A stretch of 64,000 nt of DNA from Neptuniibacter caesariensis (GTDB lineage: Bacteria > Pseudomonadota > Gammaproteobacteria > Pseudomonadales > Balneatricaceae). The stretch is from NCBI RefSeq assembly GCF_000153345.1, contig NZ_CH724125.1:162486-226485 (forward strand). The letters are read 5' to 3'. A program made the translations under genes and the position numbers. The stretch's first letter is position 1; the number at the start of each line of letters is the position of its first letter. Below, piece by piece: positions 33,334-41,996 of this stretch. The notes below the pieces were generated by a model. That model did not search any database, was not told the origin of the DNA, and was given only the letters and a program-made list of their open reading frames with translations.

Positions 33334-33661
33334 TTCTTTATTCCGTGTTTGTTAGTCAGTAAAACCGACATCAGTTTGTTATAGCGAACACTCTAATAGA
33401 TCCATTGTGTCGCGTAAAATGATATATATGGTTTGCTCTGTTGCGTTTTGCGCAATGTGAAAGCCATATAAATTAGCACAATGATAGCTGCTTAAAGAAT
33501 GCGTGCCAGTAATTAGTTGTACCAGATGAATATTTACTGATTTTTCTCAAATAATAAGTGTTAACTGGCTGATTAATAATCAGTTTTGCAACTATTTTAC
33601 GTCATTGTTAGAAAACGCTTGCTAAGTATAGGTGGGGCATATATGATTCGCGCCACATTGA
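33334..33661. promoter_or_regulatory. Intergenic region: ilvC control region and tRNA-fMet promoter
   Basis: This 328-base stretch holds no gene that I can support. Near ilvC there is a nested dyad: TTGC-N7-GCAA at 33441-33455, of the LysR-family type, inside longer arms at 33425-33436 and 33459-33470 (TATATGG/CCATATA core). At the other end is the tRNA promoter, with TTGCTA (33619-33624), a 17-base spacer, TATGAT (33642-33647) and a G+C-rich discriminator (GCGCC), as expected for stringently controlled stable RNA. Confidence 0.65.
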
Positions 33662-33738
<77 letters not shown>

Positions 33739-34320
33739 AATTCAGATAAAACCGATTTAGTGAAAGCTAGGTCGGTTTTTTCGTTTTAGGGAGTTAATAG
33801 AGGAAAGCTCGTCGGGCTCGCTCTTGTAACCCCAGGCGAAGGTCGTTGGCTCAGCAATGGCGAAGTCATTACCATCTAGCACGAAGTGCGCAGCCTGAAA
33901 GGTGGCGATAGCCAATCAATCCAGCCCCCGCTACCAAATTCAGATGAAACCAATTTAGTGAAAGCTAAGTCGGTTTTTTCGTTTTAGGGAGTTAATAGAG
34001 GAAAGCTCGTCGGACTCGCTCTTGTAACCCTGGGCGAAGGTCGTTGGTTCCAGTCCAGCCTCCGCTACCAAATTCAGATAAAACCGATTTAGTGAAAGCT
34101 AAGTCGGTTTTTTTCGTTTAGGGAGTTAATAGAGAAAAGCTCGTTGGGCTCACTCTTGTAACCCTGGGCGAAGGTCGTTGGTTCCAGTCCAGACTCAGCT
34201 ACCAAATTCAGAGAAAGCCGATTTTGCGAAAACTAAGTCGGTTTTTTCGTTTAGGGGGGGGGATTAACAGAGAAAAGCTCGTCGGGCTCGCTCTTGTAAC
34301 CCCGAGCGAAGGTCGTTGGC
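33739..34320 (+). repeat. Tandem degenerate copies of the tRNA-fMet 3' half plus terminator
   Basis: Four units follow the tRNA. Each consists of a terminator-like hairpin (AAACCGATTT...AAGTCGGTTTTTT), a spacer (TTTTAGGGAGTTAATAGAG) and a remnant of the tRNA from AGCTCGTCGGGCTC to CTACCA. The CTACCA ends fall at 33738 (real tRNA), 33936, 34070 and 34204, giving periods of 198, 134 and 134; the first unit carries about 64 extra bases. The last unit is cut off at 34320 before its CCA. The remnants lack the 5' acceptor strand and have an enlarged anticodon loop, so they are not functional tRNAs. The arrangement recalls the tandem tRNA-end repeats of the E. coli tyrT locus. Confidence 0.85.
33748..33783 (+). 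terminator. Terminator of tRNA-fMet, repeated downstream
   Basis: AAAACCGA...TCGGTTTTTT forms a stem with a T-run directly after the CCA end. Near-identical copies are found at about 33946-33979, 34079-34114 and 34214-34247, each following a tRNA-like CTACCA. Confidence 0.8.
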
Positions 34321-34419
34321 TATAACTTCACTTCATATCGCTTCGTTTTTAGTCACTTGCTCGCTTCGCGTGAAAGTAGTTAGGTTGACTAGCTATTTAT
34401 ATGATTCAACATAATTGCC
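34321..34419. other. Spacer with no recognised gene
   Basis: About 100 bases between the last tRNA remnant and the heptamer array. I see an A+T-rich stretch with a GCTTCG/CGAAGC-like complementarity (TCGCTTCG, CTCGCTTCGCG) but no gene, promoter or terminator that I can support. Confidence 0.4.
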
Positions 34420-34538
34420 TAGCTTCTAGCTTCTAGCTTCTAGCTTCTAGCTTCTAGCTTCTAGCTTCTAGCTTCTAGCTTCTAGCTTCTAGCTTCTAGC
34501 TTCTAGCTTCTAGCTTCTAGCTTCTAGCCTCTAGCCTT
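34420..34538. repeat. Heptamer tandem repeat (TAGCTTC), 15 perfect copies plus 2 variants
   Basis: The 7-base unit TAGCTTC is repeated 15 times without error from 34420 to 34524, then twice with changes (TAGCCTC, TAGCCTT). The array lies about 100 bases upstream of the solute-binding-protein gene. Such perfect short arrays change copy number by slippage. Confidence 0.95.
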
Positions 34539-34635
34539 AAAACTAAGGTCAAATCCCATAACCTCATATAAATCTGCTAATACTTATAAGGTAACTAATC
34601 TCCTGAAGATTAATAACAAAAATCATGGAGTATCT

Positions 34636-36099
34636 ATGAGGATTTGCCTGGGTTCTAAAATCCTTTTTTGTTTTGGCTTAATGGCAACTACCGTATCGTT
34701 CAATCTAAGTGCCGGAGAGCAGGCAGATAAAGCAGTACGTCAAGTAAATCAATTGATTGCATCCGGGGAGATTAAAAAGGGTGCATTGCTCCGAATCGTT
34801 GCTAAGCAGGGGAATATTGCGAATTTTCTGGGGCAGGATCTTGCCTTAAAAGAGCTGTGGCAACAGGAAACGGGTACCTTCATTGACGCTAATACCATGC
34901 CGCAAAAGGCTTCATTAGATTTTATTCAACAAGCTAGCAATGTAGATCTAACAATCGCTAGAAACCGTGAATACCCGGATCTTTATCATCAAAACCTAAT
35001 CGAGGATCTGACCCCGCTGGCGGCTAGATTTGGCTTTGATCTGGTTGCTGACACAGATCTCATCCTTCCTGAAATGCAGAGCTCATTTAATGGTAAACAG
35101 GTAGCGATACCCGCAGATGGAGATATTGCGGTTTTGTATCTTCGACGCGACCTGATTGAAGACGCTGAAAAACAAAAAGCCTTCCGTGCTAAATATGGTA
35201 TTGATCTAAACATACCGCAAACCTGGGATGAATATCAGAAGCAGGTTGAGTTCTTTGATCAATCAGCGAATGGTTTTTATGGATCTCTGGAGCAACGAGA
35301 TCAGGCATCTGCCTGGATGTTCTGGATGTTGCGATATGCTTCACAAAAATTTCCGAATCAATACTTGTTTGACAAGGAGATGCAGCCGTTAGTAAACAGC
35401 CAAGCTGGTATTGAGGCAACCCGCAGTTATATTGCTACTTTGCCATTTTCGCCTGAAGGGATTCTAGATCCAAAAAGTAATTATACCTTCACGCTTCCGA
35501 AGTTTTTAAATGGTCAGGGGTATTCGATGATCATTACTCTGGCAGGAGCAAAGATACTCAATTTGCCGCATTCAAAGGTCAGGGAAAAGTATATTGCGGT
35601 ACCTGTTCCTGGTAATAAATCAGATGGAAGTCTTAACCGGAGAACAACGCTTATTTACGGAAATAATATTGTCATACCTAAGGGGGCTGCCAATAAAGAG
35701 CTCGCTTATTTGTTCGCGATGTGGCTCACCGATCCTGATATTTCAAAGCAGGCGTTGTTAGCGAGAGGCGGCTTTTCTGATCCCTATCGTTATTCTCACT
35801 ACACTTCAGAGCAAATGGAAAAGGTATACAGTAAAAGTGTTCTTGTAACCGTTAAATCTGATCTCGCTCTCGCAGTTCCTGCAGGTACTGGTTTGCCAGG
35901 GGATACTGAATATATTTCTGCATTAAATAAACAACTCTTTCTAGCCTCGCAGGGGAAAGTTACTCCAGAGCAAGCAATGCGAGAAGTTGAGCGTAGCTGG
36001 CAGCAAATAACAGAAAAATATGGCCGCGAATCTCAGAAAACTATTTGGCAAAATGTTCGTGCTTTATATCCAGGGTTTTCAAGTAAGGTCAATGAATGA
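34636..36099 (+). CDS. Periplasmic extracellular solute-binding protein (family 1), signalling partner
   Basis: A 487-residue type II periplasmic-binding protein. An N-terminal signal peptide (hydrophobic SKILFCFGLMATTVSFNLSA) is followed by the family-1 fold, with LRIVAKQGNIANFLG, DVDLTIARNREY-like strand-loop, and PQTWDEYQKQVEFF, a landmark of sugar-binding members. No permease or ATPase gene is near, and its stop overlaps the start of a HAMP-PAS-GGDEF-EAL gene by 4 bases, so it probably delivers a ligand signal to that protein's periplasmic domain and does not feed a transporter. ATG 34636 has TGGAG six bases upstream. The ligand is likely a sugar or oligosaccharide, by family only. Confidence 0.85.
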   Translation: MRICLGSKILFCFGLMATTVSFNLSAGEQADKAVRQVNQLIASGEIKKGALLRIVAKQGNIANFLGQDLALKELWQQETGTFIDANTMPQKASLDFIQQASNVDLTIARNREYPDLYHQNLIEDLTPLAARFGFDLVADTDLILPEMQSSFNGKQVAIPADGDIAVLYLRRDLIEDAEKQKAFRAKYGIDLNIPQTWDEYQKQVEFFDQSANGFYGSLEQRDQASAWMFWMLRYASQKFPNQYLFDKEMQPLVNSQAGIEATRSYIATLPFSPEGILDPKSNYTFTLPKFLNGQGYSMIITLAGAKILNLPHSKVREKYIAVPVPGNKSDGSLNRRTTLIYGNNIVIPKGAANKELAYLFAMWLTDPDISKQALLARGGFSDPYRYSHYTSEQMEKVYSKSVLVTVKSDLALAVPAGTGLPGDTEYISALNKQLFLASQGKVTPEQAMREVERSWQQITEKYGRESQKTIWQNVRALYPGFSSKVNE

Positions 36100-38714
36100 A
36101 GAATCAGCATCCTGCGCTTGAAATGCACCAAACCCCTAAATCATCTTTTAAGAGTAAGCTCCTGCTCGGTTCAATAACGGTTATGACGTTGATAGCTGTC
36201 TTGTTATTAATCGGGAATGGGGCGATCCAGAGAGCAGTCAAGCAACAGGAAGAGGTAAGAAATCAGACGGTACTTCCTTTGGCTGAAATGAGTAATTTGC
36301 AAGCGCAAATCTATAGAATTAGGGTCACAGAGGCTAATTTATCGCAAATCAACGACTACTTTGCTATGGCAGCTGAAGTCGATTTTCTTAATAGGCAAAT
36401 AACAGAATTTCACCTTTCACTGGATATTTTTCTAGAAAAGAACCGGGAGCTTTATGATGACAGGGCTGAGTTATTAGAAAGCAATTGGCTGCTAATGACC
36501 AACAGTCTTGAGCAAGTCATCCAGGCCGCAAATGAGATGAACAGCAGCGAAGTGGATCGCCTGTCTGCTTACGATGTTCAACCCCGTTTTAATACCCTTA
36601 TCACCTTGATGGAACAACTAGCAGTACAGATCAACAAAGGTTCAGAGGAACAGTTCCAGGAAGCGATTCTTAGCTTAGAAAAGCAAAGAACACAATTCCT
36701 GATTTTTTCTCTGGCTGCGATGCTGATACTCGTTGGGCTCATGTTAAATTTTACGCGTTACTTATCAGGTAGGGTTAGCTTTCTTCACGCTGCATTCACC
36801 CGTGTTTCATCTGGCTATATCCATGATCCTATTGATGTCAGAGGAAGTGATGAACTGGCTGAGTTAGCTGTCGCTTTCAATGCTATGCAAGATAAGATTG
36901 CCAGCCGTGAGAAGGCGCTTCTAAAGGCCCGGGAAGAACTAGAGCTGAGAGTTGAGCAGCGAACCAACCAACTTCAGGAAATTAATTTTCAGCTACAACA
37001 AGAGATCGATGTCAGGCTACGGGCAGAAGAAAATCTCAGAGTGCTTTCTCAGGCTGTATCCCAGAGCCCTATCAGTATCATTATCGCAGGTGTTGATGGG
37101 GGCGTGGAGTATGTGAATCAGGCTTTCACTGATTGTTCTGGTTTCAGTGTTGAAGAGATCAAAGGCAATGATTTTACGTTTCTTAATAATCTTGATAGCC
37201 AGCCTGAATTAAGTAAGGAGTTGTGGGATGCGATTAATAATGGGCAAGAGTGGCGTGGGGAGTTAGCGAACTTACGAAAAAATGGTCAGCGCTATTGGGA
37301 ATACACCCATATCTCACCGGTAACCGATGAAACAGGGCAAATCACCCATTATCTGATTATTAAAAACGATATTACCGAGCGGAAAGAGCAAGAGCAGAAA
37401 ATTATTCACCAGGCGCACTTCGATTCGCTGACTGAGCTGCCAAATCGAAGTTTGGCAATGGACAGGCTTGCGCAAGGCGTCATTAAAGCCTCACGAAATA
37501 ATGACGTGTTGGCTTTAATGTTTATCGACCTCGATGGTTTCAAAAATGTAAACGATTCACTGGGTCATGATATTGGTGATCAATTACTGATTCATGCCTC
37601 GAAGAGGTTATCGGATTCAGTACGTAATACAGACACGGTAGCAAGGCTAGGTGGGGACGAATTCTTAATTATTATGGAAGGGTTAGTCTCTAGAAGAGAT
37701 TGCTTACCCGTATTAAACAAAATCAAAGAGAGTTTTGGGGCTCCATTTAATATCGGCAGTAACGAACTCAAGGTAACGCCAAGTATTGGGTTGTCTCTCT
37801 TTCCTGATGACGGTCAGGATGGTGATGTTTTGTTAAGAAATGCTGATTTAGCCATGTATCAAGCGAAAGAGGCGGGTAGAAATACTCATCATTTCTTTAA
37901 CCAGGAGATGCATAAGAACCTGCGCCGACGATTAGAGATTGAAAATCAGCTAAAGCATGCCCTTGAGAAAGGGGAGCTATTTCTTCTCTATCAACCTATT
38001 GTTGAAGCAAAGACTTATGAGCTTAAAGGTCTTGAAGCATTGATTCGTTGGGATAATGAATTGTTGGGCAGAGTGATGCCTGATGAGTTTATCAGTGTTG
38101 CAGAACAGAGCGGCCTGATTATCCCTATTGGAAATTGGCTGGTAAATGAGGTGCTAGCACAGATGAAATGCTGGCATGGTTCTGTGCTAGAAGATATTGC
38201 TATCTCAATTAATGTATCGCCACGTCAGATACAGGATCAAAGCCTTCAGCCTTTAATTAATGATGCGCTCGAAAAATATAGTTTTACCGCGAGTAAACTG
38301 ATTTTGGAGGTGACCGAGGGGTTGTTAATCAGAAACCCTCTTGAAGCTAAGAGCAATCTTCAAAGGTTGAAGGACCTTGGGGTTCAATTAGCGATGGATG
38401 ACTTTGGAACGGGATACTCTTCCTTGAGTAATCTGAAGAATTTTCCATTTGATATTTTAAAAATTGATAGGACATTTGTTCGAGATATAGAGAAAGATGA
38501 CGATGACTACGCACTTGTATCGGCTGCTGTAAGTATGGGGCGTGGGCTTGGGCTGAGGATTGTAGCGGAAGGTATTGAGACTAAGAACCAGCTTGAGATC
38601 CTGTCAGACATGCAATGCGACAGTGTACAGGGTTTCTATTTTAGCCGACCTTTATCTGCAGAGGCGATTAAGGATTGGTCTGAGAAATATCATTATAAAC
38701 CTAACCCTCAATAA
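36096..38714 (+). CDS. Membrane HAMP-PAS-GGDEF-EAL c-di-GMP protein
   Basis: An 872-residue inner-membrane protein. Membrane helix 1 is at about 22-42, a helical periplasmic domain at 43-203, helix 2 at 204-222, HAMP at 223-275, coiled coil at 278-310, PAS at 312-425 (SPISIIIAGVDGGVEYVNQAFTDCSGF), GGDEF at 430-600 with intact GGDEF near 518, and EAL at 605-872 with intact EAL near 645 and DDFGTGYSSLSNL. It can bind signals in the periplasm and turn over c-di-GMP. It is translationally coupled to the solute-binding protein by an ATGA overlap, which makes that protein its likely input. Which activity dominates cannot be told. Confidence 0.9.
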   Translation: MKNQHPALEMHQTPKSSFKSKLLLGSITVMTLIAVLLLIGNGAIQRAVKQQEEVRNQTVLPLAEMSNLQAQIYRIRVTEANLSQINDYFAMAAEVDFLNRQITEFHLSLDIFLEKNRELYDDRAELLESNWLLMTNSLEQVIQAANEMNSSEVDRLSAYDVQPRFNTLITLMEQLAVQINKGSEEQFQEAILSLEKQRTQFLIFSLAAMLILVGLMLNFTRYLSGRVSFLHAAFTRVSSGYIHDPIDVRGSDELAELAVAFNAMQDKIASREKALLKAREELELRVEQRTNQLQEINFQLQQEIDVRLRAEENLRVLSQAVSQSPISIIIAGVDGGVEYVNQAFTDCSGFSVEEIKGNDFTFLNNLDSQPELSKELWDAINNGQEWRGELANLRKNGQRYWEYTHISPVTDETGQITHYLIIKNDITERKEQEQKIIHQAHFDSLTELPNRSLAMDRLAQGVIKASRNNDVLALMFIDLDGFKNVNDSLGHDIGDQLLIHASKRLSDSVRNTDTVARLGGDEFLIIMEGLVSRRDCLPVLNKIKESFGAPFNIGSNELKVTPSIGLSLFPDDGQDGDVLLRNADLAMYQAKEAGRNTHHFFNQEMHKNLRRRLEIENQLKHALEKGELFLLYQPIVEAKTYELKGLEALIRWDNELLGRVMPDEFISVAEQSGLIIPIGNWLVNEVLAQMKCWHGSVLEDIAISINVSPRQIQDQSLQPLINDALEKYSFTASKLILEVTEGLLIRNPLEAKSNLQRLKDLGVQLAMDDFGTGYSSLSNLKNFPFDILKIDRTFVRDIEKDDDDYALVSAAVSMGRGLGLRIVAEGIETKNQLEILSDMQCDSVQGFYFSRPLSAEAIKDWSEKYHYKPNPQ

Positions 38715-38726
38715 TATATTTAACCT

Positions 38727-38757
38727 TATGATTTTAATGCTCTTTGGTTAAAAATCA
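38727..38757. repeat. Inverted repeat after the GGDEF-EAL gene
   Basis: ATGATTTT and AAAAATCAT are complementary with a 14-base loop, 13 bases past the stop codon. It is A+T-rich with no T-run; a weak terminator or stabilising hairpin are both possible. Confidence 0.4.
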
Positions 38758-38868
38758 TGCTAGGCTGTTATAACTTGGTTAAGGAATTGGTTTGCTTTGC
38801 ATAGACTTTGCAGAATAAGCACGGGGCTATTTCTGTCTTAGCTACAAAGCGAATGGAATCGGATTGTC

Positions 38869-40314
38869 ATGGTAATCATTCCTACTGAAAAGCGCTTCGA
38901 TTGGCAGCGCCCGCCGTTTGTTCTATTTTTACTCGTTCTGAGTAATGTACTTATTTTTTTCTTTCTTCAGGATGAAGATCAGGAAAAGTTCTATCAGGCT
39001 ATGAGTCGCTATGAGCAGCTTGAGTATTTTGAAACAGAATGGCCGCTTTACCTTCAGTATCTCAAAGAAACAAAGGTGAGCGATCGCACGGTTTTAAGAA
39101 ATGAGAAGTTGTACGATCTGGGAGAGCATGGGTTATTAGCTCAACAGCTTGTAACAGACAAGCCGTTCTATGATTATCTTCGCTATAACCAAGTCAGATT
39201 TCAGGAGCCTGAAAAGGGTGATTATTGGAAGGATCGTGAGGCAATAGTTTCGCTGATCAATGAAACCAGTATTTACGGCTATGGGCTCAAACCCAAAGAA
39301 CTGAATCCGATTAGCCTGCTTACACACCAATTTCTTCATGGCGACCTTCTGCATCTGATGGGCAATATGTTCTTTCTGATTGTCTTTGGTTTTGCCGTAG
39401 AAGCTGCTATCGGCCAAATACGCTTTCTTATCTTTTATCTGCTTTCAGGCTTAGCTGGAGGCATCCTGTTTATGACTGTAAATGCTGATAGTCCTAGTGC
39501 CTTGGTTGGTGCTTCTGGTGCGATATCAGGGGTGATGGCTATGTATCTGGGTGTGTTTAGATTAAGAAAGATTGAGTTCTTTTATTGGTTGTTTATTTTT
39601 GTTGGTTTTATCAGAGCTCCTGCACTTTGGGTGCTCGCTCTATATATAGCCAATGAATTGTTTAATTTCATGACGCAAACCGATTCGAATGTCGCCTTTA
39701 TGGCACATATAGGCGGGTTTATTGCGGGTGCAATTTTAGTATTAACGACTTATCTGGTTAATCCTAAAGCTTTTGATGAAGAGTATATGGAAGCCGATGA
39801 GCAGCATTCGCCAGAACAGCAGGCGCGCACAAAAATCTACCAGTTAATGTCTAATTTTGCATTCGATAGTGCGGTAAAACAGATCGATACTTACCAGGCT
39901 CAATATGAGTTTAGTTTTGAGTTGGCGCTTCTTCGATATCGTATTTTGAAAACCTGGAACGATGATCAGCTTCTAGATTGTGCCGTAGAGCTGATGAAGA
40001 AAGAAAAACTAGATCCGGAACAAATGCTTCAGATCGAAAAAATATGGCGTTCTACCGAATGTGCTGAATCACAATTTAATAACCAAGAATTGTTGGCTCT
40101 GGGTTGGCGAACCTGTGCGATAGATAACCTTAAGCTGGCTGAAGATCTGTTTGTAATGTTGTATTCGCGAGGGGTTAAAACTGAAGAATTGAGTCATTTT
40201 GCTCGTAAACTCTCTGTTTGTTTTGGGCAAAAAGAGCATGATGCTAAGTGTAAAAAATACGCTAAAGCTGCCGATGAGATTTATGATAGATCTCGCGGGT
40301 TTTCAAGCTTCTGA
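38869..40314 (+). CDS. Rhomboid-family intramembrane serine protease with soluble C-terminal domain
   Basis: A 481-residue protein. One membrane helix (14-36) precedes a 100-residue soluble stretch, then a rhomboid core: HQFLHGDLLHLMGNMFFL (HxxxN motif), the catalytic GASGAISG (Ser near residue 216) and the catalytic His in MAHIGGFIAGA. The C-terminal 180 residues are soluble and helical, TPR-like. Rhomboids cleave membrane proteins within the bilayer. The extended loop and tail are unlike simple GlpG. The next gene, 31 bases away, encodes a zinc-finger membrane protein, and the two may work together. Confidence 0.9.
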   Translation: MVIIPTEKRFDWQRPPFVLFLLVLSNVLIFFFLQDEDQEKFYQAMSRYEQLEYFETEWPLYLQYLKETKVSDRTVLRNEKLYDLGEHGLLAQQLVTDKPFYDYLRYNQVRFQEPEKGDYWKDREAIVSLINETSIYGYGLKPKELNPISLLTHQFLHGDLLHLMGNMFFLIVFGFAVEAAIGQIRFLIFYLLSGLAGGILFMTVNADSPSALVGASGAISGVMAMYLGVFRLRKIEFFYWLFIFVGFIRAPALWVLALYIANELFNFMTQTDSNVAFMAHIGGFIAGAILVLTTYLVNPKAFDEEYMEADEQHSPEQQARTKIYQLMSNFAFDSAVKQIDTYQAQYEFSFELALLRYRILKTWNDDQLLDCAVELMKKEKLDPEQMLQIEKIWRSTECAESQFNNQELLALGWRTCAIDNLKLAEDLFVMLYSRGVKTEELSHFARKLSVCFGQKEHDAKCKKYAKAADEIYDRSRGFSSF

Positions 40315-40345
40315 TCATGTTGGTTAAGAGTGAGTAGATCTTTTA

Positions 40346-41692
40346 ATGGATTATTGTAAATATCACCCAACAGTAGCGGCCACCTTTAAGTGCAAGCATT
40401 GCGACATGACACTTTGTGATCAGTGTGTTGATCATTCTGAAGATGGAATACGCTGTTTCATCTGTGGGGAAGAGCTTGAAAGCCTTGGTGCAGGGCATGA
40501 TATTACCCCATTTTGGCGCAGGCTGGATAAGGCTTTTAAATACCCGATGAACCGGGAAACGATGCTTTTAATCGTAATTGCTTCGGTTGTTTCTTCTTTT
40601 GGCGCTCTGATTGGAGGGATCAGTGGATTTGTTCTTGGATTGATTGTTACAGCGGCGACAACTAAGTTCAGCTTTATGTGCTTACAGCATACCGCCGACG
40701 GAAAACTAGAGTGTCCGGAAGCCAAAGAATCTTTATCTGGTGGATTAAAGATCGTTCTTCATTTTATCGCTATATTTATTTTTATTAGCTTGATGATATA
40801 CGGAGTCTCACAATCTCTTGGTGAGACTGCTTCAGTTATCGCCATTTTGTTTTGGACAATCAGTTTACCCGCTATATTCGTCAGCTATGCTAGAAATGAA
40901 TCTATTATAGATGCGATAAATCCGATAGAAATTATCAAGCTAGTCTCTGCACTAGGCGGATCTTATTTTCTGCTTTTGTTGTTTTTGAGCATCATGGCTG
41001 CTTCTGTCGGCACGTTGAATCACATTCTCAGTGATTTTTACTTTTTCTCGACGGTGCTTCAAAGCATTGTTTCATACTATTACTTGGTCGTTATTTTTCA
41101 TTTAATGGGATACCTGATTTTTCAGAAGCAGAAGAAGCTGGGGTTTGTCAGCCGCTTTGACGATGATGATGCTTTGTTTAGCAGGCCAGAATCGCAGCGT
41201 GAATCCGCTAAGCTTAATGTGCTGGCAAAGGCCGGCAAGTTCGATGAATTGGAAGCTACCTTTCGGGATTTGGTAAAGAGTAATCCTGATGATTTGTTCT
41301 TAAGTCAGAAAATGATGGATTTCTTTGAAGCTGCAAAGAAGTATGATCGGGTTGATTCATATTTCCCTGGTTATCTTGATCTGATTGAAAAAAATAATCG
41401 CGCCGGGCAGGCGGTGATTCTTTATCAGAAACTCACACACAAGAACCCGGATTATCAGCTTGCTACTGCTGAAACACGTTTCAGACTAGCTAATTTGTGT
41501 TTGGCGGCAAGCAAGCCGGCTTTAGCAGTTAAATTGATCAATGGTATTCATCGCGATCATCCCGATTTCACGGATATGGTCGCTGCCTATGAGACCATGT
41601 TGGCCGCGTTAAAAGAGATACCGGGCAGGGGGATGCAAGCTGAAAAATGTGAGCAACTACTGGAAAAACTAAGAGGAAAGTTTGCCTCTTAA
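40346..41692 (+). CDS. B-box-like zinc-finger multi-pass membrane protein
   Basis: A 448-residue protein of no named family. Residues 4-40 are a B-box-like zinc-binding motif (C4, H7, C16, C19, C24, C27, H30, C37, C40). Five to six hydrophobic segments follow between about 75 and 265 (LLIVIASVVSSFGALIGGIS, IVLHFIAIFIFISLMIYGV). The last 160 residues are helical and TPR-like. The layout of zinc finger, membrane core and TPR tail parallels the membrane/TPR layout of the rhomboid encoded just upstream. Function is unknown; it may be an adaptor or substrate of the rhomboid. Confidence 0.7.
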   Translation: MDYCKYHPTVAATFKCKHCDMTLCDQCVDHSEDGIRCFICGEELESLGAGHDITPFWRRLDKAFKYPMNRETMLLIVIASVVSSFGALIGGISGFVLGLIVTAATTKFSFMCLQHTADGKLECPEAKESLSGGLKIVLHFIAIFIFISLMIYGVSQSLGETASVIAILFWTISLPAIFVSYARNESIIDAINPIEIIKLVSALGGSYFLLLLFLSIMAASVGTLNHILSDFYFFSTVLQSIVSYYYLVVIFHLMGYLIFQKQKKLGFVSRFDDDDALFSRPESQRESAKLNVLAKAGKFDELEATFRDLVKSNPDDLFLSQKMMDFFEAAKKYDRVDSYFPGYLDLIEKNNRAGQAVILYQKLTHKNPDYQLATAETRFRLANLCLAASKPALAVKLINGIHRDHPDFTDMVAAYETMLAALKEIPGRGMQAEKCEQLLEKLRGKFAS

Positions 41693-41719
41693 AGTGTTAG
41701 CGTTTTTTACCCTGGTTAG

Positions 41720-41996
41720 GGAACCTGCGAATAAGTCTCATGCTTTCTCAGTGGGCCGTAGAACGGCCATATGCGCGAAAGTCAGTGCAGTGATATGTCT
41801 AGACCTTTCCAAGCTGACTGACAAAGCAGATAGTCGTTATAAAGCCCACCTTATGGGGCTTTCAGAGCAAACGAATCGCTTTGTTAATAATTTGCGACCG
41901 GCAGGCGTCCTGAGGTAACCAACATGACTGTAATTATTGCCTCGCGCTTCACTTGCTCTGTAAGCCTGAGGCGCATAGGACTTGTTCGTAGGTTCC
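41720..41996. mobile_element. 277-bp MITE with IS5-type ends and 4-bp TTAG target duplication
   Basis: The ends are imperfect inverted repeats: GGAACCTGCGAATAAGTC at 41720-41737 and, inverted, GGAACCTACGAACAAGTC at 41979-41996 (two mismatches in 18; similarity continues through ATGC). They resemble the GGAAGGTGCGAA-type ends of IS5. The flanks are direct repeats TTAG (41716-41719 and 41997-42000), matching the IS5-group YTAR target. There is no transposase; the interior holds short hairpins (GGCCGT/ACGGCC at 41754-41768, AAAGCCC/GGGCTTT at 41841-41862). The right copy of the target site contains the stop codon of the FecR-domain gene. Confidence 0.85.

Noticed and set aside
33805..34204. Additional tRNA-fMet genes
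   Set aside because: The copies lack the 5' acceptor strand and most of the D arm, and the anticodon loop is enlarged, so they cannot fold as tRNAs.
34420..34538. CRISPR array
   Set aside because: The unit is 7 bases with no spacers, and there are no cas genes.
41682..41918. A 78-codon open frame on + after the zinc-finger membrane protein gene
   Set aside because: It overlaps the real gene end and lies mostly inside the 277-bp MITE, has no ribosome site and matches no protein I recognise.
41720..41996. Considered as 6S RNA, tmRNA or RNase P RNA because of the long pairing ends
   Set aside because: None of the conserved core sequences of these RNAs is present, and the TTAG duplications show it to be a mobile element.
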